Shown here: positions 7,576 to 16,232 of the stretch, piece by piece
How the letters are laid out: each line of letters opens with the position of its first letter
Numbering within the stretch: position 1 is the stretch's first letter
Origin: Bradyrhizobium canariense
GTDB lineage: Bacteria > Pseudomonadota > Alphaproteobacteria > Rhizobiales > Xanthobacteraceae
Direction: 5' to 3'
Assembly: GCF_019402665.1 (NCBI RefSeq)
Contig: NZ_VSST01000042.1
Coordinates: 124,001-188,000 of the forward strand
Length of the DNA: 64,000 nucleotides
The notes under the pieces: model-generated
What the model saw: only the letters and a program-made list of their open reading frames with translations
What the model was told of the DNA's origin: nothing
Database searches by the model: none
Translations under genes and position numbers: made by a program

Positions 7576-8359
7576 CAGGGAAAATGCCGCTCAGATATTT
7601 CCCCGGCGGTTTGCCGAGTGCCTTCTTGAACATGGTGATGAAGGCCGCGACGGAGTCGTAGCCGAGATCGGCGGACACCTGCTGGACGCTCGCGCCGGAC
7701 GTCAGCTCCCGCAAGGCGACGATCAGATGCAATTGCTGGCGCCAGCGCCCGAAGCTCAAGCCCGTCTCCCGGACGACGAGACGCGCGAGGCTGCTCTCGC
7801 TCAGCGCGACGCGATCGGCCCATTCGGCCAGCGTCCTGCGATCGGAAGGGTTTTTCGCCAGCGCTGCGGCAATCTTCTTCAACCGCGGCTCGGGCGAGAG
7901 CGGCAGATGAAGCTGCTGAACGGGCATGCGGGGAAGCTCGCGCAGAAGGACGCTGGCCAGAAGGTCCACCCTCGCCTCGTCATCCGCGATCTGATCGGAC
8001 AATTCGACGATCACTTCACGCAGCAGCGGGGAGATCGAGAGCGTGCAGCAACGATCCGGCAGGTCCACGCGGTCAGGCTCGATATAGACGAAGAACAGCC
8101 GGGCATTTTCTGTCGCGAGGTTGCTGTGCAGCATGCCCCCGGGCACCCACACTGCGCAATGCGGCGGCACCATCCACAGACCGGTGGGAATGCGGCATGT
8201 CACGGCGCCTCCCAGCGCAAAGACAAGTTGCCCCTTCCGGTGCCTGTGATCGGGCACCTCGCCCTTGGTCCCGATCACGTCGACGCGCACCGCGATAACG
8301 GGCGCGGAGACATCATCCACGTCGAGATCAGGCCATGGAAAACGGAGCGGCTGCCGCAT
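7562..8359 (-). CDS. AraC family regulator with cupin-like sensor domain
   Basis: The 265-residue protein has a small-barrel sensor domain (residues 30-130), with HRHRKGQLVFALGG near 38 and a VPPHCAVWVPGGMLHS strand set near 64. A C-terminal AraC DNA-binding domain follows (residues 165-260): LAEWADRVALSESSLARL is the first helix-turn-helix, and VSADLGYDSVAAFITMFKKA the second. AraC proteins of this type usually sense a small molecule and control neighbours. The SRPBCC-ArsR pair starts inside its 3' end, on the same strand. Confidence 0.88.
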   Translation of the reverse strand: MRQPLRFPWPDLDVDDVSAPVIAVRVDVIGTKGEVPDHRHRKGQLVFALGGAVTCRIPTGLWMVPPHCAVWVPGGMLHSNLATENARLFFVYIEPDRVDLPDRCCTLSISPLLREVIVELSDQIADDEARVDLLASVLLRELPRMPVQQLHLPLSPEPRLKKIAAALAKNPSDRRTLAEWADRVALSESSLARLVVRETGLSFGRWRQQLHLIVALRELTSGASVQQVSADLGYDSVAAFITMFKKALGKPPGKYLSGIFPEYKS

Positions 8360-8451
8360 GCTTGCCGGTTTTTAGCAATCGATTGGCAGAATATCTAAAT
8401 CGAGCGAACAAGAAAGTCGATAGGATCTCGGCGTGGCAGCGGTTTCGCTGT

Positions 8452-8575
8452 GGCCATCCTTCGAGACGCCCGCGTCGGCGGGCTCCTCAGCATGAGGTCT
8501 TGTTTCGCGGCACAATCGCAAATCCTCATGGTGAGGAGCCCCTCTCAGGCGGGCGTCTCGAACCATGAAGGCCAA
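8452..8575. repeat. Bradyrhizobium-style extragenic palindromic repeat
   Basis: Two inverted arms share the elements CTTCGAGACGCCCGC, GGCTCCTCA and CATGAGG. The left arm (8452-8497) reads forward; the right arm (8524-8575) is its reverse complement with small changes. Interspersed elements with these words are common between genes in Bradyrhizobium genomes. It fills the space between the AraC gene and the esterase gene. Confidence 0.65.
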
Positions 8576-8607
8576 GCTTTGTGTGCGAATGCCCTGGAGA
8601 TGTGACC

Positions 8608-10158
8608 ATGCATGGTTCCACAAGTGTGACAGCAGCCGGGCTGCAACGAGTGGTCCGCACGCAAGCAGGCTTCGTGCGTGGCGGCCCGCGCGATGCAAGC
8701 GGCGTGATCGCGTTCAAAGGCATTCCCTACGCAGCACCGCCGGTCGGACCTCTGCGTTGGTGCGCACCGCAACCGCCGGCGCCCTGGGATGGCGTGCGCG
8801 ATGCGCGCGTGTTCGGCGCGGGCTGTCTATCGGCGCTCGAAAACGACCAGCGGCCGGGACCGCGCGACGAGGATTGCCTCTATCTCAACGTCTGGACCGC
8901 GGCGAAGCGCGCGGATGAGAAGCGGCCCGTGATGGTGTGGATTCACGGCGGCGGCTTTCAGTTCGGCTCCTCGGCCAATCCTGCAACCGATGGCAACGCG
9001 CTAGCAGTGAAAGGTGTCGTCGTCGTCAGCTTCAACTACCGCCTCGGCATCTTCGGCTTCCTCGCCCATCCCGATCTCGACATGGAGGCGCCATCAGGCA
9101 ATTACGGCCTGCAGGATCAACTGGCGGCGCTGCGCTGGGTCAAGGCCAACATCGCCGGCTTTGGCGGCGACCCCGACAACGTCACCCTGTTCGGCGAATC
9201 CGCCGGCGCCATGGCCGTCGGCATCTTGATGGCCTCTCCGCTCGCGCACGGACTGTTTCACAAGGCCATTGGACAGAGCGGCGCGTTCTGGGACGGCAAG
9301 CACGGCCCACTCCAGGGCTTTGAAGAAGCCCGCGCGCGTGGTCTGGCTTTTGCCCGGCAACGGGGCAACGGGTCGATCGCAGCTTTGCGCAGCATGCCGG
9401 CCGATCGATTGAATGCAGCCGCGCCATGGAGTTTCAGGACCAGCCCGGTCGTGACGGCCTTCTCGCCGAGTATCGATGGTCATGTTGTGCCTGATGTGCC
9501 CGCACGGCGATTCCTTCGCGGCGAACAGATGCACATCCCGCTGCTGGCAGGCTGAAATGCCGCCGAAGAATTTCCTTTCCGTTCGCAGTCACTCCCCGAC
9601 CAATCGGCGCAAGCCTTTGTCGCCGCGGCTGAGGCGATGTTCGGCAAGGAGCGCATGGCCGATTTCCTGAGGGTCTATCCCGCGGCGACCGACGCGGAGG
9701 CCAGGACTTCCGCGGCGGCGCTTAACGGCGACTATGTGGTCGGGGAGCAATGCTGGCAGTGGCTGCGTCTGCATCGGCGCGGGCGACAAGCGCCGGTCTA
9801 CGGCTATCACTTCAGCTATACCTCGCATTACACGCCGATCGCCTCGCACGTCACTGAAATTCCGTTCGTGTTCGGCACACTGACACCGCAACAGGTGATC
9901 GGCAGCTCGGCACCGCCGGCCGAAGAGGACCGCGCGCTGGCGCGGACCATGATGGCCTATTGGGTCAATTTCGCCGCGCATGGCGATCCCAACGGATCGG
10001 ACCTGCCACCCTGGCCCGCCTATGACGAGAACGACGTCGTGCAGATCCTGGGCAAACCGATCGAATCCCGCCCCAATCCGCAAGCCGCCCGCTTCCGCTT
10101 CCTCGATAGCTTCAGGCAGGACGGCATTTTGCCGATGCGCTGGCGGGAGCTGCCGTGA
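8608..10158 (+). pseudogene. Type-B carboxylesterase interrupted by one in-frame stop codon
   Basis: The reading frame from ATG 8608 (GGAG site upstream) encodes a carboxylesterase/lipase family protein: KGIPYAAPPVGPLRW, oxyanion loop IHGGGFQFGS, and nucleophile motif FGESAGAMAV. At 9553-9555 the frame has TGA, directly after PLLAG. It then continues, with no shift, to 10158 with NAAEEFPF, the His-containing SHVTEIPFVFG and a normal end. The stop sits where the family normally has Trp or a similar residue, so TGG to TGA is likely. A truncated product would lack the catalytic acid and His and should be inactive, unless there is readthrough or a sequencing error. Confidence 0.85.
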
Positions 10159-10169
10159 GGCGGCCTCAC
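10155..10169. terminator. Small palindrome containing both convergent stop codons
   Basis: GTGAGG-CGG-CCTCAC places the TGA stop of the esterase frame (10156-10158) and the TGA stop of the opposite serine hydrolase (10168-10166) symmetrically in one hairpin. It may act as a short bidirectional end structure. There is no T tract. Confidence 0.35.
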
Positions 10170-11425
10170 CCGCCCGCCATCAGCTGCTTCGCCAGCGCCA
10201 TGTAGGCCGGCAGCGTCACGGGGTCGTTGGCGGCGTTGCCCGCTACGGGGTGCGAGGCGTAGCGCGCGATCACCATCTCGGCCTTGGGATCGATATAGAT
10301 GCCCTGGCCGTGAACGCCGCGCGCCATATAGGCGCCGTGGGCGTTGTGCGTGACCCACCATTGATTGCGATAGGACGTACCTGTTAGCGTGGTGTAGCCG
10401 GCCGGCTTGAATTTTTCGGGATCGCCGCCGCGCGCGATGTCCTCGACGACAGACGAAGGCACGATCTGCCGGCCGTTGAAGCGGCCGTGATTGCGCATGG
10501 TCTCGCCGAAGCGGGCGAGGTCGCGCAAGGTGGTCGACAGGCCGCCGCCGCCGCTTTCGGTGCCGATGCGATCGACGTGGTAATGCGCGTCTTCCTCCGC
10601 GCCCATCGGCTGCCAGATCCGCTCGGAGAGCAGATCGGACAACGTCATGCCGCTGACGCGGCGGATGATCCAGGCCAGCGCGTCGGTGTTGACGGTCTTG
10701 TAGGCAAAGGCCTTGCCGTGCTCGCCCTGCTTCTTCTGCGCGACCAGGAAATCGAAGATGGTGGTCGCACCGTCATAGCCGGGTGGAATCGGCGCCATGC
10801 CGTTGGCGCGCCGCAGTCCCCACACATGCGAGTTCTTGTCGGTATAGACCTCCGTGTATTCGAGCCCGGTGGTCATATCCATGACCTCGTGCACGCGCGC
10901 ATCGCCGAAGGCGCTGGCCTTCAGCTCAGGCACATACTCCGCGACAGGCGCCTGCGGATCGATCTTGCCCTCGGCGACCAGAATGCCGGCGAGCACGCCC
11001 GTGAACGACTTCGTCACCGACATCGCGATATGCGGCTTGTGCGGCTTCAACGCGCCGAAATAGCGCTCATAGATCAGCTTGCCCCGGTGCAGCACGGCGA
11101 TGCCGTCGGTGTAAGTCTCGTCGAGCATCTTCGCGAACGTGATGGGACGCCCGTCCATCGTGACGCAGGCGACCGCGCCGATGTCGTGGTCCTCGCGCGG
11201 CAGCGCCGACGCAGGCCCCGCCCCGCGCCAGACGTTCACGGTCGGCACCAGCTGGCGGATGTTGCTCCAGGCCCAGCGCAGCTCGGGGAAGCTGCGGAAC
11301 GAGCCGTCCTGGAAACTGATGGTGCGGTCGGGGGAAGGCGGGAAGCCTTTCATCCAGCCGAGTGTTTCGGGATCGGTTTCGGCGGCGCTTGCGGGCGGCT
11401 GAGTCGGGGCGGTGGCGGCGGACAT
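10166..11425 (-). CDS. Serine hydrolase of the beta-lactamase/esterase (class C-like) family
   Basis: The 419-residue protein has the class C beta-lactamase/DD-peptidase fold. The SxxK nucleophile motif is SVTK near residue 140, the YxN-like position is YKTVNTD near 235, and the HGQG segment replaces the KTG box near 380. Such proteins are usually esterases or amidases, not antibiotic-hydrolysing enzymes. No convincing signal peptide is seen from ATG 11425; a longer frame starting at 11467 adds 14 residues. A short decayed copy of its VPELKASAFGDARVH region is at 14751-14836. Confidence 0.85.
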   Translation of the reverse strand: MSAATAPTQPPASAAETDPETLGWMKGFPPSPDRTISFQDGSFRSFPELRWAWSNIRQLVPTVNVWRGAGPASALPREDHDIGAVACVTMDGRPITFAKMLDETYTDGIAVLHRGKLIYERYFGALKPHKPHIAMSVTKSFTGVLAGILVAEGKIDPQAPVAEYVPELKASAFGDARVHEVMDMTTGLEYTEVYTDKNSHVWGLRRANGMAPIPPGYDGATTIFDFLVAQKKQGEHGKAFAYKTVNTDALAWIIRRVSGMTLSDLLSERIWQPMGAEEDAHYHVDRIGTESGGGGLSTTLRDLARFGETMRNHGRFNGRQIVPSSVVEDIARGGDPEKFKPAGYTTLTGTSYRNQWWVTHNAHGAYMARGVHGQGIYIDPKAEMVIARYASHPVAGNAANDPVTLPAYMALAKQLMAGG

Positions 11426-11536
11426 CAATATTGGGCTCCGGAAGCGAACGACGGGATTTCGTATCATGGCGATTGGTGGCGAACATCCCGTGTTTGCGCC
11501 GAGGTGACCGTCGTCGTGCGCTTGGCGGGTTCGTCG

Positions 11537-12295
11537 TCAGGTCAGGCGCACCGACATGCCACCGTCAACCGTCATGGGACTGCCCGTCATGAACGATGCC
11601 CGGTCGCTCAGGAGAAAAACCGCCGCCTGCGCGATCTCCTTGGGACTCGCCATCCGCTTCATCGGGTGGAGCCCGGCGATAAAATTCAGGGCGTCGGGAT
11701 TTCCTTCGCCTGCCGCCGGGGTGATGGTCCCTCCAGGCAGAAGCGCGTTGACGCGAATGCCTTCGGCCGCATGCTCGGCGCCCAGCGATTGAGCCAGGCC
11801 GATCAGTCCCGCCTTGGAGGCTGCGTACGCCGCCATTCCCGGCATGCCGCCGTTGCTGAACCCAACGAAGGACGACGTGAAAACGATCGAACCGCCGCCC
11901 TGCTTGCGCAGCGCCGGGATCTGCGCCTTTGCGCTGAGGAACGCCGAGGTGAGATTCACCGCGAGCACATCGGTCCAGTTTTCGACGCTCATCTCGGGGA
12001 CCGGCGTCATCTCGCCGACGATGCCGGCATTGTCGAAAGCGCCGTCAAGTTTTCCGAACGTCGTGACGGCGTGCTCGACAAGGCGGGCAGCATAGCCGGT
12101 GTCCCGAACGTCGCCCGCGAGAAAAGTCGCGCGCCCTCCGGCGCTCTCGATGCTTGCAACAACCGCCTGCAGCTCGGGGACGCGACGAGCCCCGAGCACC
12201 ACATCGGCGCCTTCGAACGCGAACAGCGACGCCGCGGCAGCACCGATACCGCTGCTGGCGCCGGTTATGATGATCGTCTTGTTTGCCAGTTCCAC
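11537..12295 (-). CDS. Short-chain dehydrogenase/reductase
   Basis: The 252-residue classical SDR has TGASSGIG (10-17) for NAD(P) binding, NAGI near 89, catalytic Ser in FTSSFVGF near 141, and YAASK near 158. The end TGSPMTVDGGMSVRLT is typical. The substrate is not predictable. It stands alone between the serine hydrolase and the AraC/GyrI-like gene. A gap of about 110 bases on its 3' side holds nothing recognisable. Confidence 0.88.
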   Translation of the reverse strand: MELANKTIIITGASSGIGAAAASLFAFEGADVVLGARRVPELQAVVASIESAGGRATFLAGDVRDTGYAARLVEHAVTTFGKLDGAFDNAGIVGEMTPVPEMSVENWTDVLAVNLTSAFLSAKAQIPALRKQGGGSIVFTSSFVGFSNGGMPGMAAYAASKAGLIGLAQSLGAEHAAEGIRVNALLPGGTITPAAGEGNPDALNFIAGLHPMKRMASPKEIAQAAVFLLSDRASFMTGSPMTVDGGMSVRLT

Positions 12296-12411
12296 CGCGA
12301 GACTCTCCTGATGTCAAACAGGATCCGAACAAGACATCAGGCACCGGCGAGCTGCCACCCGTTTCCCGAGTTGAACGCGGGAGCGGATCGCGGCGGACTT
12401 GATCGGGGAAT

Positions 12412-12452
12412 GGCGGCCTGTCGGTTTCCGTGATTGGAAGCGACAGGCCGCC
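12412..12452. terminator. Strong inverted repeat downstream of the AraC/GyrI-like gene
   Basis: GGCGGCCTGTCG (12412-12423) and CGACAGGCCGCC (12441-12452) form a perfect 12-bp stem with a 17-base loop that can itself pair partly (TTTCC with GGAAG). It begins 12 bases after the stop of the minus-strand gene ending at 12464. No T tract follows on either strand, so an attenuating or mRNA-stabilising hairpin is possible. Confidence 0.5.
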
Positions 12453-12463
12453 GTCAGCGGTCG

Positions 12464-13345
12464 CTACTTCAGCGGCAAGAAAACGTCCGCAACAGTCTCG
12501 TGCTCCGGCACCTCCGGGAAGAAGCTCAGCCGCTGGCAATAGATCGGGAAGTCGCGGGCTTCCTCGCCGCTGGCTGGAAGCCAGTCGCGATAAAGAAAGA
12601 GCGCGGCAGGCTCCAGATTGTCGGTGTAGCCGACGACGCGCAGCACCGCGCAGCGCCCGCCAGGGATCTCGCCGGTCTTGATCTCTTCGCCGTTCGCCGC
12701 GATCGGCTGGTCGGTGCCGACACAAAGGTCGATGCTGTATTCGTCCCGCTGCGCCGGACGCCTCTCGGAATGCCAAACAGTGAAGGTCGGACTTGTCCTG
12801 GGATGCAGGTTCGCCGCCTTGCGCCACGCGATGAAGCGCTGGATGGTGGCGGGAAGCGTCGCCGGGTCGCCGCGATGCTCCATGATTGCCACCGGCGTCG
12901 GGGGCACATCACGGATCGTCACGTCGTTGGTGGTAAAAATCTTCTGCATGAGCTTGCTCCTGGCATTGTCGAGAGGCCCCAAGGCCGCAAGCCACGGCTC
13001 CCAGTCGGGAGACTTCCGGAAGGACGACGGCGATTGCCCGAACCGTTGCCGAAAGGCGCGAGCGAAGGCATCCGGTGCATCGTAACCGGCATCCATCGCA
13101 ATCTCCGTCACATCAAGGGCGTCCATATAGGCTAGTTGATGCGAAGCGCGCTTCATGCGGGCCAGCTGGACATAGCGATGCACTGATAATCCGAAGGTTG
13201 CCGAGAACTGCCGGTGGAAATGATACTTTGAGAAAGCCGCAACAGCACTCACCGTGTCCAGATCCAGATCACCGTCGAGATGCCGATCGATATGATCCAG
13301 CACCCGTCGCATCCGGTCCTGATAGTTTTGCAGCGCCGCCTTCAT
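12464..13345 (-). CDS. AraC regulator with GyrI-like effector-binding domain
   Basis: The 293-residue protein has an N-terminal AraC double helix-turn-helix (residues 10-105), with LDTVSAVAAFSKYHFHRQF and VTEIAMDAGYDAPDAFARAF. A GyrI-like/AraE effector domain (residues 135-290) begins with VTIRDVPPTPVAIMEHRGD and contains GRCAVLRVVGYTDNLEP. The family senses amphipathic or cationic drugs in the manner of Rob and SbmC. GGAGGAGGGACG precedes ATG 13345. A target gene is not obvious. Confidence 0.88.
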   Translation of the reverse strand: MKAALQNYQDRMRRVLDHIDRHLDGDLDLDTVSAVAAFSKYHFHRQFSATFGLSVHRYVQLARMKRASHQLAYMDALDVTEIAMDAGYDAPDAFARAFRQRFGQSPSSFRKSPDWEPWLAALGPLDNARSKLMQKIFTTNDVTIRDVPPTPVAIMEHRGDPATLPATIQRFIAWRKAANLHPRTSPTFTVWHSERRPAQRDEYSIDLCVGTDQPIAANGEEIKTGEIPGGRCAVLRVVGYTDNLEPAALFLYRDWLPASGEEARDFPIYCQRLSFFPEVPEHETVADVFLPLK

Positions 13346-13668
13346 CGTCCCTCCTCCGTGGCGGCTCCATCTAGTCGCTGACGGCAATGACACGCTCGAC
13401 CGATCTTGCGGTTTGGCCGAGTCTGGCCAATCCTAGTTCGAATGACCACGCCGATTGCAAGCACCTTCCTCTCCGCGCTAAACTGTCGGAACCCCCTTGA
13501 CCCACAAGTGGCGTTCCCCTTCGAGCCGACTTCCCGAACATGCACGAGCTGACGCCCGACTTCGAACGCTTTATCCGCGATCTCGAGGACTTCAATCGTG
13601 GCTGATGCGGTCAGCGGCCATCCGGGCTGCGGCTTCGGGGAATTCTCATTCGCAAACGGAATCCAAGC
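13346..13668. other. Intergenic stretch without a convincing gene
   Basis: About 320 bases. The only coding-like element is a 21-codon frame at 13540-13605 (MHELTPDFERFIRDLEDFNR, then Gly and stop), with no good ribosome binding site; it could be a remnant. No hairpin or promoter stands out. Confidence 0.4.
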
Positions 13669-14016
13669 ATGAATGCAACTCTATCCATCGTCGTCCTGGC
13701 TGCCGAGCTCCTCATCAGCGCGTTGGGCGCGTTCGTGTCAATTGCCGCGCTTGGCTTTGCGGGAGAGGTCACGCGATCCAGGGATTTGACCGCCTTTGGC
13801 TGGGTCCTGGGGGCGCTTTACTTCGTTGTCGCCTTTACGCCCCTCGTCGCAACCGCATGGGTGGCGCACAGAAGGTTTGTTTCAGACAAAGCATTCCCGG
13901 TGCTGGAGGTCATTTCGTCGCCGTACCTGGTGCCGGTGGTGCTGTGGGTTGGCGCAGCGATTTTCTGCATTGGGCTGTTGGCATTTCAAAACGGGGCGGG
14001 GCTGGCGCCGCGGTAG
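13669..14016 (+). CDS. Small integral membrane protein, function unknown
   Basis: The 115-residue protein has three or four hydrophobic segments: residues 4-30 (LSIVVLAAELLISALGAFVS), 42-65, and 85-107 (VVLWVGAAIFCIGLLAF). Charged residues are confined to the short loops, such as AHRRFVSDK. I do not recognise a family. ATG 13669 has only a weak upstream purine stretch. It is convergent with the SUFU-domain gene, with 70 bases between them. Confidence 0.55.
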   Translation: MNATLSIVVLAAELLISALGAFVSIAALGFAGEVTRSRDLTAFGWVLGALYFVVAFTPLVATAWVAHRRFVSDKAFPVLEVISSPYLVPVVLWVGAAIFCIGLLAFQNGAGLAPR

Positions 14017-14087
14017 CGAGACGCGAAGCGATACCCTTCGGGCCAGGCGAGTCGCAGGCGTCCACGAGGATAGCGGCGGTCAAGGTA

Positions 14088-14660
14088 TCAAAGAGCGCTG
14101 GGACGATCGATGTCGAATACGTCGATCTGTCGGTCCTCGAACAGATCCTCCAGCGCTTCGGGCCCGTTCGCCAGCGCGTAGTCCCGCTCGGCGTCCGAAA
14201 TAGGTAGCACCTGCAGCCAGGCGACGGACTTGGCCGAGAAGGACTGTGTTTCAAGGTTCCACAAGAACGGAGAGATGAGCATGGCGTGCTTCATCTTGCG
14301 CCCTTCGCCATACAGTTCCAGGGCTCGCGGAATGACGACGCCGGGCAAGGGTGTGATTTCGCCCTTCTTGATGCTGAAAGCGCAGGTCGCGATCATGTTG
14401 GCGCCCTCGGCGCATTCCGTCGCCAGAGCCAGCAAAATCTCGACGCCCAGGGCCTTGCCGCCGGACGTCAGGCCTGTCTTCGCGTCGGAGAGCGCGAGGC
14501 TGGCATAGGTGGAAACGCCTCCTGCCGGGACGTTCTTGATGATCATGATATCGACGTCGCAGACGTGGGCATCATCCCAATATTTCGTAACCGTCGGTGA
14601 GCCCTGCGTAGCATCTCTCAAATAGCGGGCGAGAGATCTGTTGTCTTCCGAAACCACCAT
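14088..14660 (-). CDS. Suppressor-of-fused (SUFU) domain protein
   Basis: The 190-residue protein resembles bacterial SUFU-domain proteins: TVTKYWDDAHVCDVDIMI near residue 24, VSTYASLALSD near 48, and late WLQVLPISDAERDYALANG. Bacterial SUFU proteins are frequent immunity proteins of polymorphic toxin systems. No toxin gene lies next to it here, so it may be an orphan immunity gene. ATG 14660 follows GAGGAG closely. It is convergent with the membrane-protein gene. Confidence 0.75.
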   Translation of the reverse strand: MVVSEDNRSLARYLRDATQGSPTVTKYWDDAHVCDVDIMIIKNVPAGGVSTYASLALSDAKTGLTSGGKALGVEILLALATECAEGANMIATCAFSIKKGEITPLPGVVIPRALELYGEGRKMKHAMLISPFLWNLETQSFSAKSVAWLQVLPISDAERDYALANGPEALEDLFEDRQIDVFDIDRPSAL

Positions 14661-14750
14661 GGCTCCTCACGTCAAATCCAAGATCGTCGGCAGTCATATC
14701 TTCACCGTGATGACTGCGAGCATACGATCATCGCTCTGTCCTGTCGTGCG

Positions 14751-14836
14751 ACCTCGGTATAGACGGGGCCGGTGGTCATATCCATGACCTCGTGCACGCG
14801 CGCGTCGCCAAAGGCGCTGGCCTTTAGCTCCGGCAC
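14751..14836 (-). pseudogene. Fragment of a serine hydrolase gene
   Basis: About 86 bases match 10847-10936 of the serine hydrolase gene at roughly 88% identity, including a long exact block. The fragment encodes VPELKASAFGDARVH...EVMDMTTG in the same sense. Both sides lack any further similarity, so this is a decayed remnant of a second copy or the product of a small recombination. Confidence 0.7.
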
Positions 14837-14886
14837 AGCCGCGCATCCAGCCGCTTGCAGACGCACCAGTGTTGACACCGCCGAAA

Positions 14887-14911
14887 GTGTGTAATAGTGA
14901 TGATTACACAC
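14887..14911. promoter_or_regulatory. Palindromic operator of the Rrf2 gene
   Basis: GTGTGTAAT (14887-14895) and ATTACACAC (14903-14911) are perfect 9-bp inverted arms around AGTGATG. TTGACA at 14872-14877 is a likely -35, so the palindrome would cover the -10 and start site, 13 bases before the ATG. A related site, TGTAAT-N6-ATTGACA, lies at about 15389-15407 before the next gene. Confidence 0.65.
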
Positions 14912-14924
14912 AAACGAGATCGTC

Positions 14925-15371
14925 ATGCCGACCAGCACCCGCTTCGCCGTTGCCGTTCATATCCTCACCGGACTTGCCGTGAGCGAGGGGAAGCCGCTGC
15001 GGTCCGAGGATCTCGCCTGGTCGGCCAACACCGGTGCCGTCGTCATCCGCGGGCTTTTGTCCCGCCTGAGCGATGCCGGGCTGACGCGTTCGCAGCTCGG
15101 AGCGGGTGGCGGCTCCTTGCTGGCGAAACCGGCAAAGAAGATACGGCTGCTCGATGTCTATGCGGCGGTCGAGGACACCGAGCTGTTTTCGCTGCACCGG
15201 ACCCCGCCCTGCGAGAGTTGCGCGGTCGGCGGCAACATCATCGCGGCGATACAACCCGCCCTAGACCGCGCGCGCAAAGCGCTCGAGGCTGAACTCGCAA
15301 AAACGACAGTGGCGGATGTTGCAGCCGAGGTGGCGCGGCTGGGCAAGTTCTCCATTCCGCTCGCCTGGTGA
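14925..15371 (+). CDS. Rrf2 family transcriptional regulator
   Basis: The 148-residue Rrf2/YwnA-type regulator has a winged helix at residues 3-65, with SANTGAVVIRGLLSRLSDAG as recognition helix and QLGAGGGSLLAKPAKKIRL as wing. Only two cysteines are present (PPCESCAVGG near 90-96), fewer than the three-Cys cluster set of IscR or NsrR. A thiol switch is therefore more likely than an Fe-S cluster. Its operator is visible upstream, and a similar site before the next gene suggests that the NAD(P)-binding oxidoreductase is its target. Confidence 0.88.
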   Translation: MPTSTRFAVAVHILTGLAVSEGKPLRSEDLAWSANTGAVVIRGLLSRLSDAGLTRSQLGAGGGSLLAKPAKKIRLLDVYAAVEDTELFSLHRTPPCESCAVGGNIIAAIQPALDRARKALEAELAKTTVADVAAEVARLGKFSIPLAW

Positions 15372-15512
15372 TTTGTTTTGCCTGTAAATGTAATCGTGTC
15401 ATTGACATACAATAATTTCGATGCCGAACGGCATTGATCAGCGGATGGCCGACCAGCCTTCGGGGCGCCGGCGGTCCTGGTTTTCAAGCCCCTCACCTCA
15501 CAGGAGTCCATC

Positions 15513-16157
15513 ATGAGTATTGGTATCATCGGTTCTGGCGCCCTCGGCTCGAGCCTCGCACGTGCCTTGGCCAAAAAAGGGATATCGGCCACGATTTCGA
15601 ATAGCCGCGGACCGGAATCGCTGGCGTCGCTGATTCAGGAGTTCGGCCCTTCAATCAAGGCCGGCACCGTGCAAGAGGCAGCCGGCGCCGATATCGTCAT
15701 CGCCGCCATCCGCTGGACTGATGTGGAGAAGGTGTTCAGCCGCTTGCCGGCCTGGAACGGTCGCATCGTCATCGACGCCACCAATCCGGTGGAATTCCTC
15801 GATCCCAACTCGGCGGATGCGAAGGACCCGAGCAATCCACTGGCGGCCTACGGCATCAAGGCCGTCGATCTCGGCGACAAGCATTCGAGCGAGATCTTCA
15901 GCCAATTCGTTCCGGGCGCCCGCGTGGTCAAGGCGTTCAACCATAACGACGTTGCGGCGCTGTCGGAGCCGGAAGCGGCGGGTGGCCGGCGCGTGCTGTT
16001 CTATTCGGGTAATGACGCTGCCGCAAAGGCAGAGGTCCGCAAGCTCATCGAAGACACCGGCTTCTTCCCGGTCGATTTGGGATCGCTCGACGTCGGCGGA
16101 CGATTGGCAACCCTGCCCTTCGGCGCGCTGGCCGCACACAACTTCATCAAGGTTTAG
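15513..16157 (+). CDS. NADPH-dependent F420-reductase-like NAD(P)-binding protein
   Basis: The 214-residue protein starts with the Rossmann loop GIIGSGALGSSLARAL and has IVIAAIRWTDVEKV near 60, DATNPVEF near 88, and RVVKAFNHND near 140. These are features of the F420H2:NADP oxidoreductase-like family. In organisms without F420, homologues probably reduce other flavins or carbonyls. ATG 15513 follows ACAGGAGTCC. It is about 35% similar by eye to the protein at 22844-23443. Regulation by the upstream Rrf2 protein is inferred from the shared operator-like site. Confidence 0.8.
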   Translation: MSIGIIGSGALGSSLARALAKKGISATISNSRGPESLASLIQEFGPSIKAGTVQEAAGADIVIAAIRWTDVEKVFSRLPAWNGRIVIDATNPVEFLDPNSADAKDPSNPLAAYGIKAVDLGDKHSSEIFSQFVPGARVVKAFNHNDVAALSEPEAAGGRRVLFYSGNDAAAKAEVRKLIEDTGFFPVDLGSLDVGGRLATLPFGALAAHNFIKV

Positions 16158-16172
16158 CAGCCGTCAAAAATG

Positions 16173-16203
16173 AAAAAAGGGAGCCCGCATGTCGCGGGCT
16201 CCC
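16173..16203 (-). terminator. Intrinsic terminator for the NTF2-MBL-DsbA operon
   Basis: Read on the minus strand, GGGAGCCCGC-gacat-GCGGGCTCCC forms a perfect 10-bp stem followed immediately by TTTTTT. It lies about 30 bases after the stop at 16233. This is the clearest Rho-independent terminator in the window. Confidence 0.88.
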
Positions 16204-16232
16204 CTCCTCTACATTCCGACGTCAGCCGGCTG

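Noticed and set aside
10487..12433. Very long plus-strand frame (648 codons)
   Set aside because: It is antisense to the serine hydrolase and SDR genes, both with intact catalytic motifs; composition is typical of a shadow frame.
12045..12827. Minus-strand frame (260 codons) overlapping SDR and AraC/GyrI genes
   Set aside because: It straddles two well-supported genes in another frame and lacks protein-like features.
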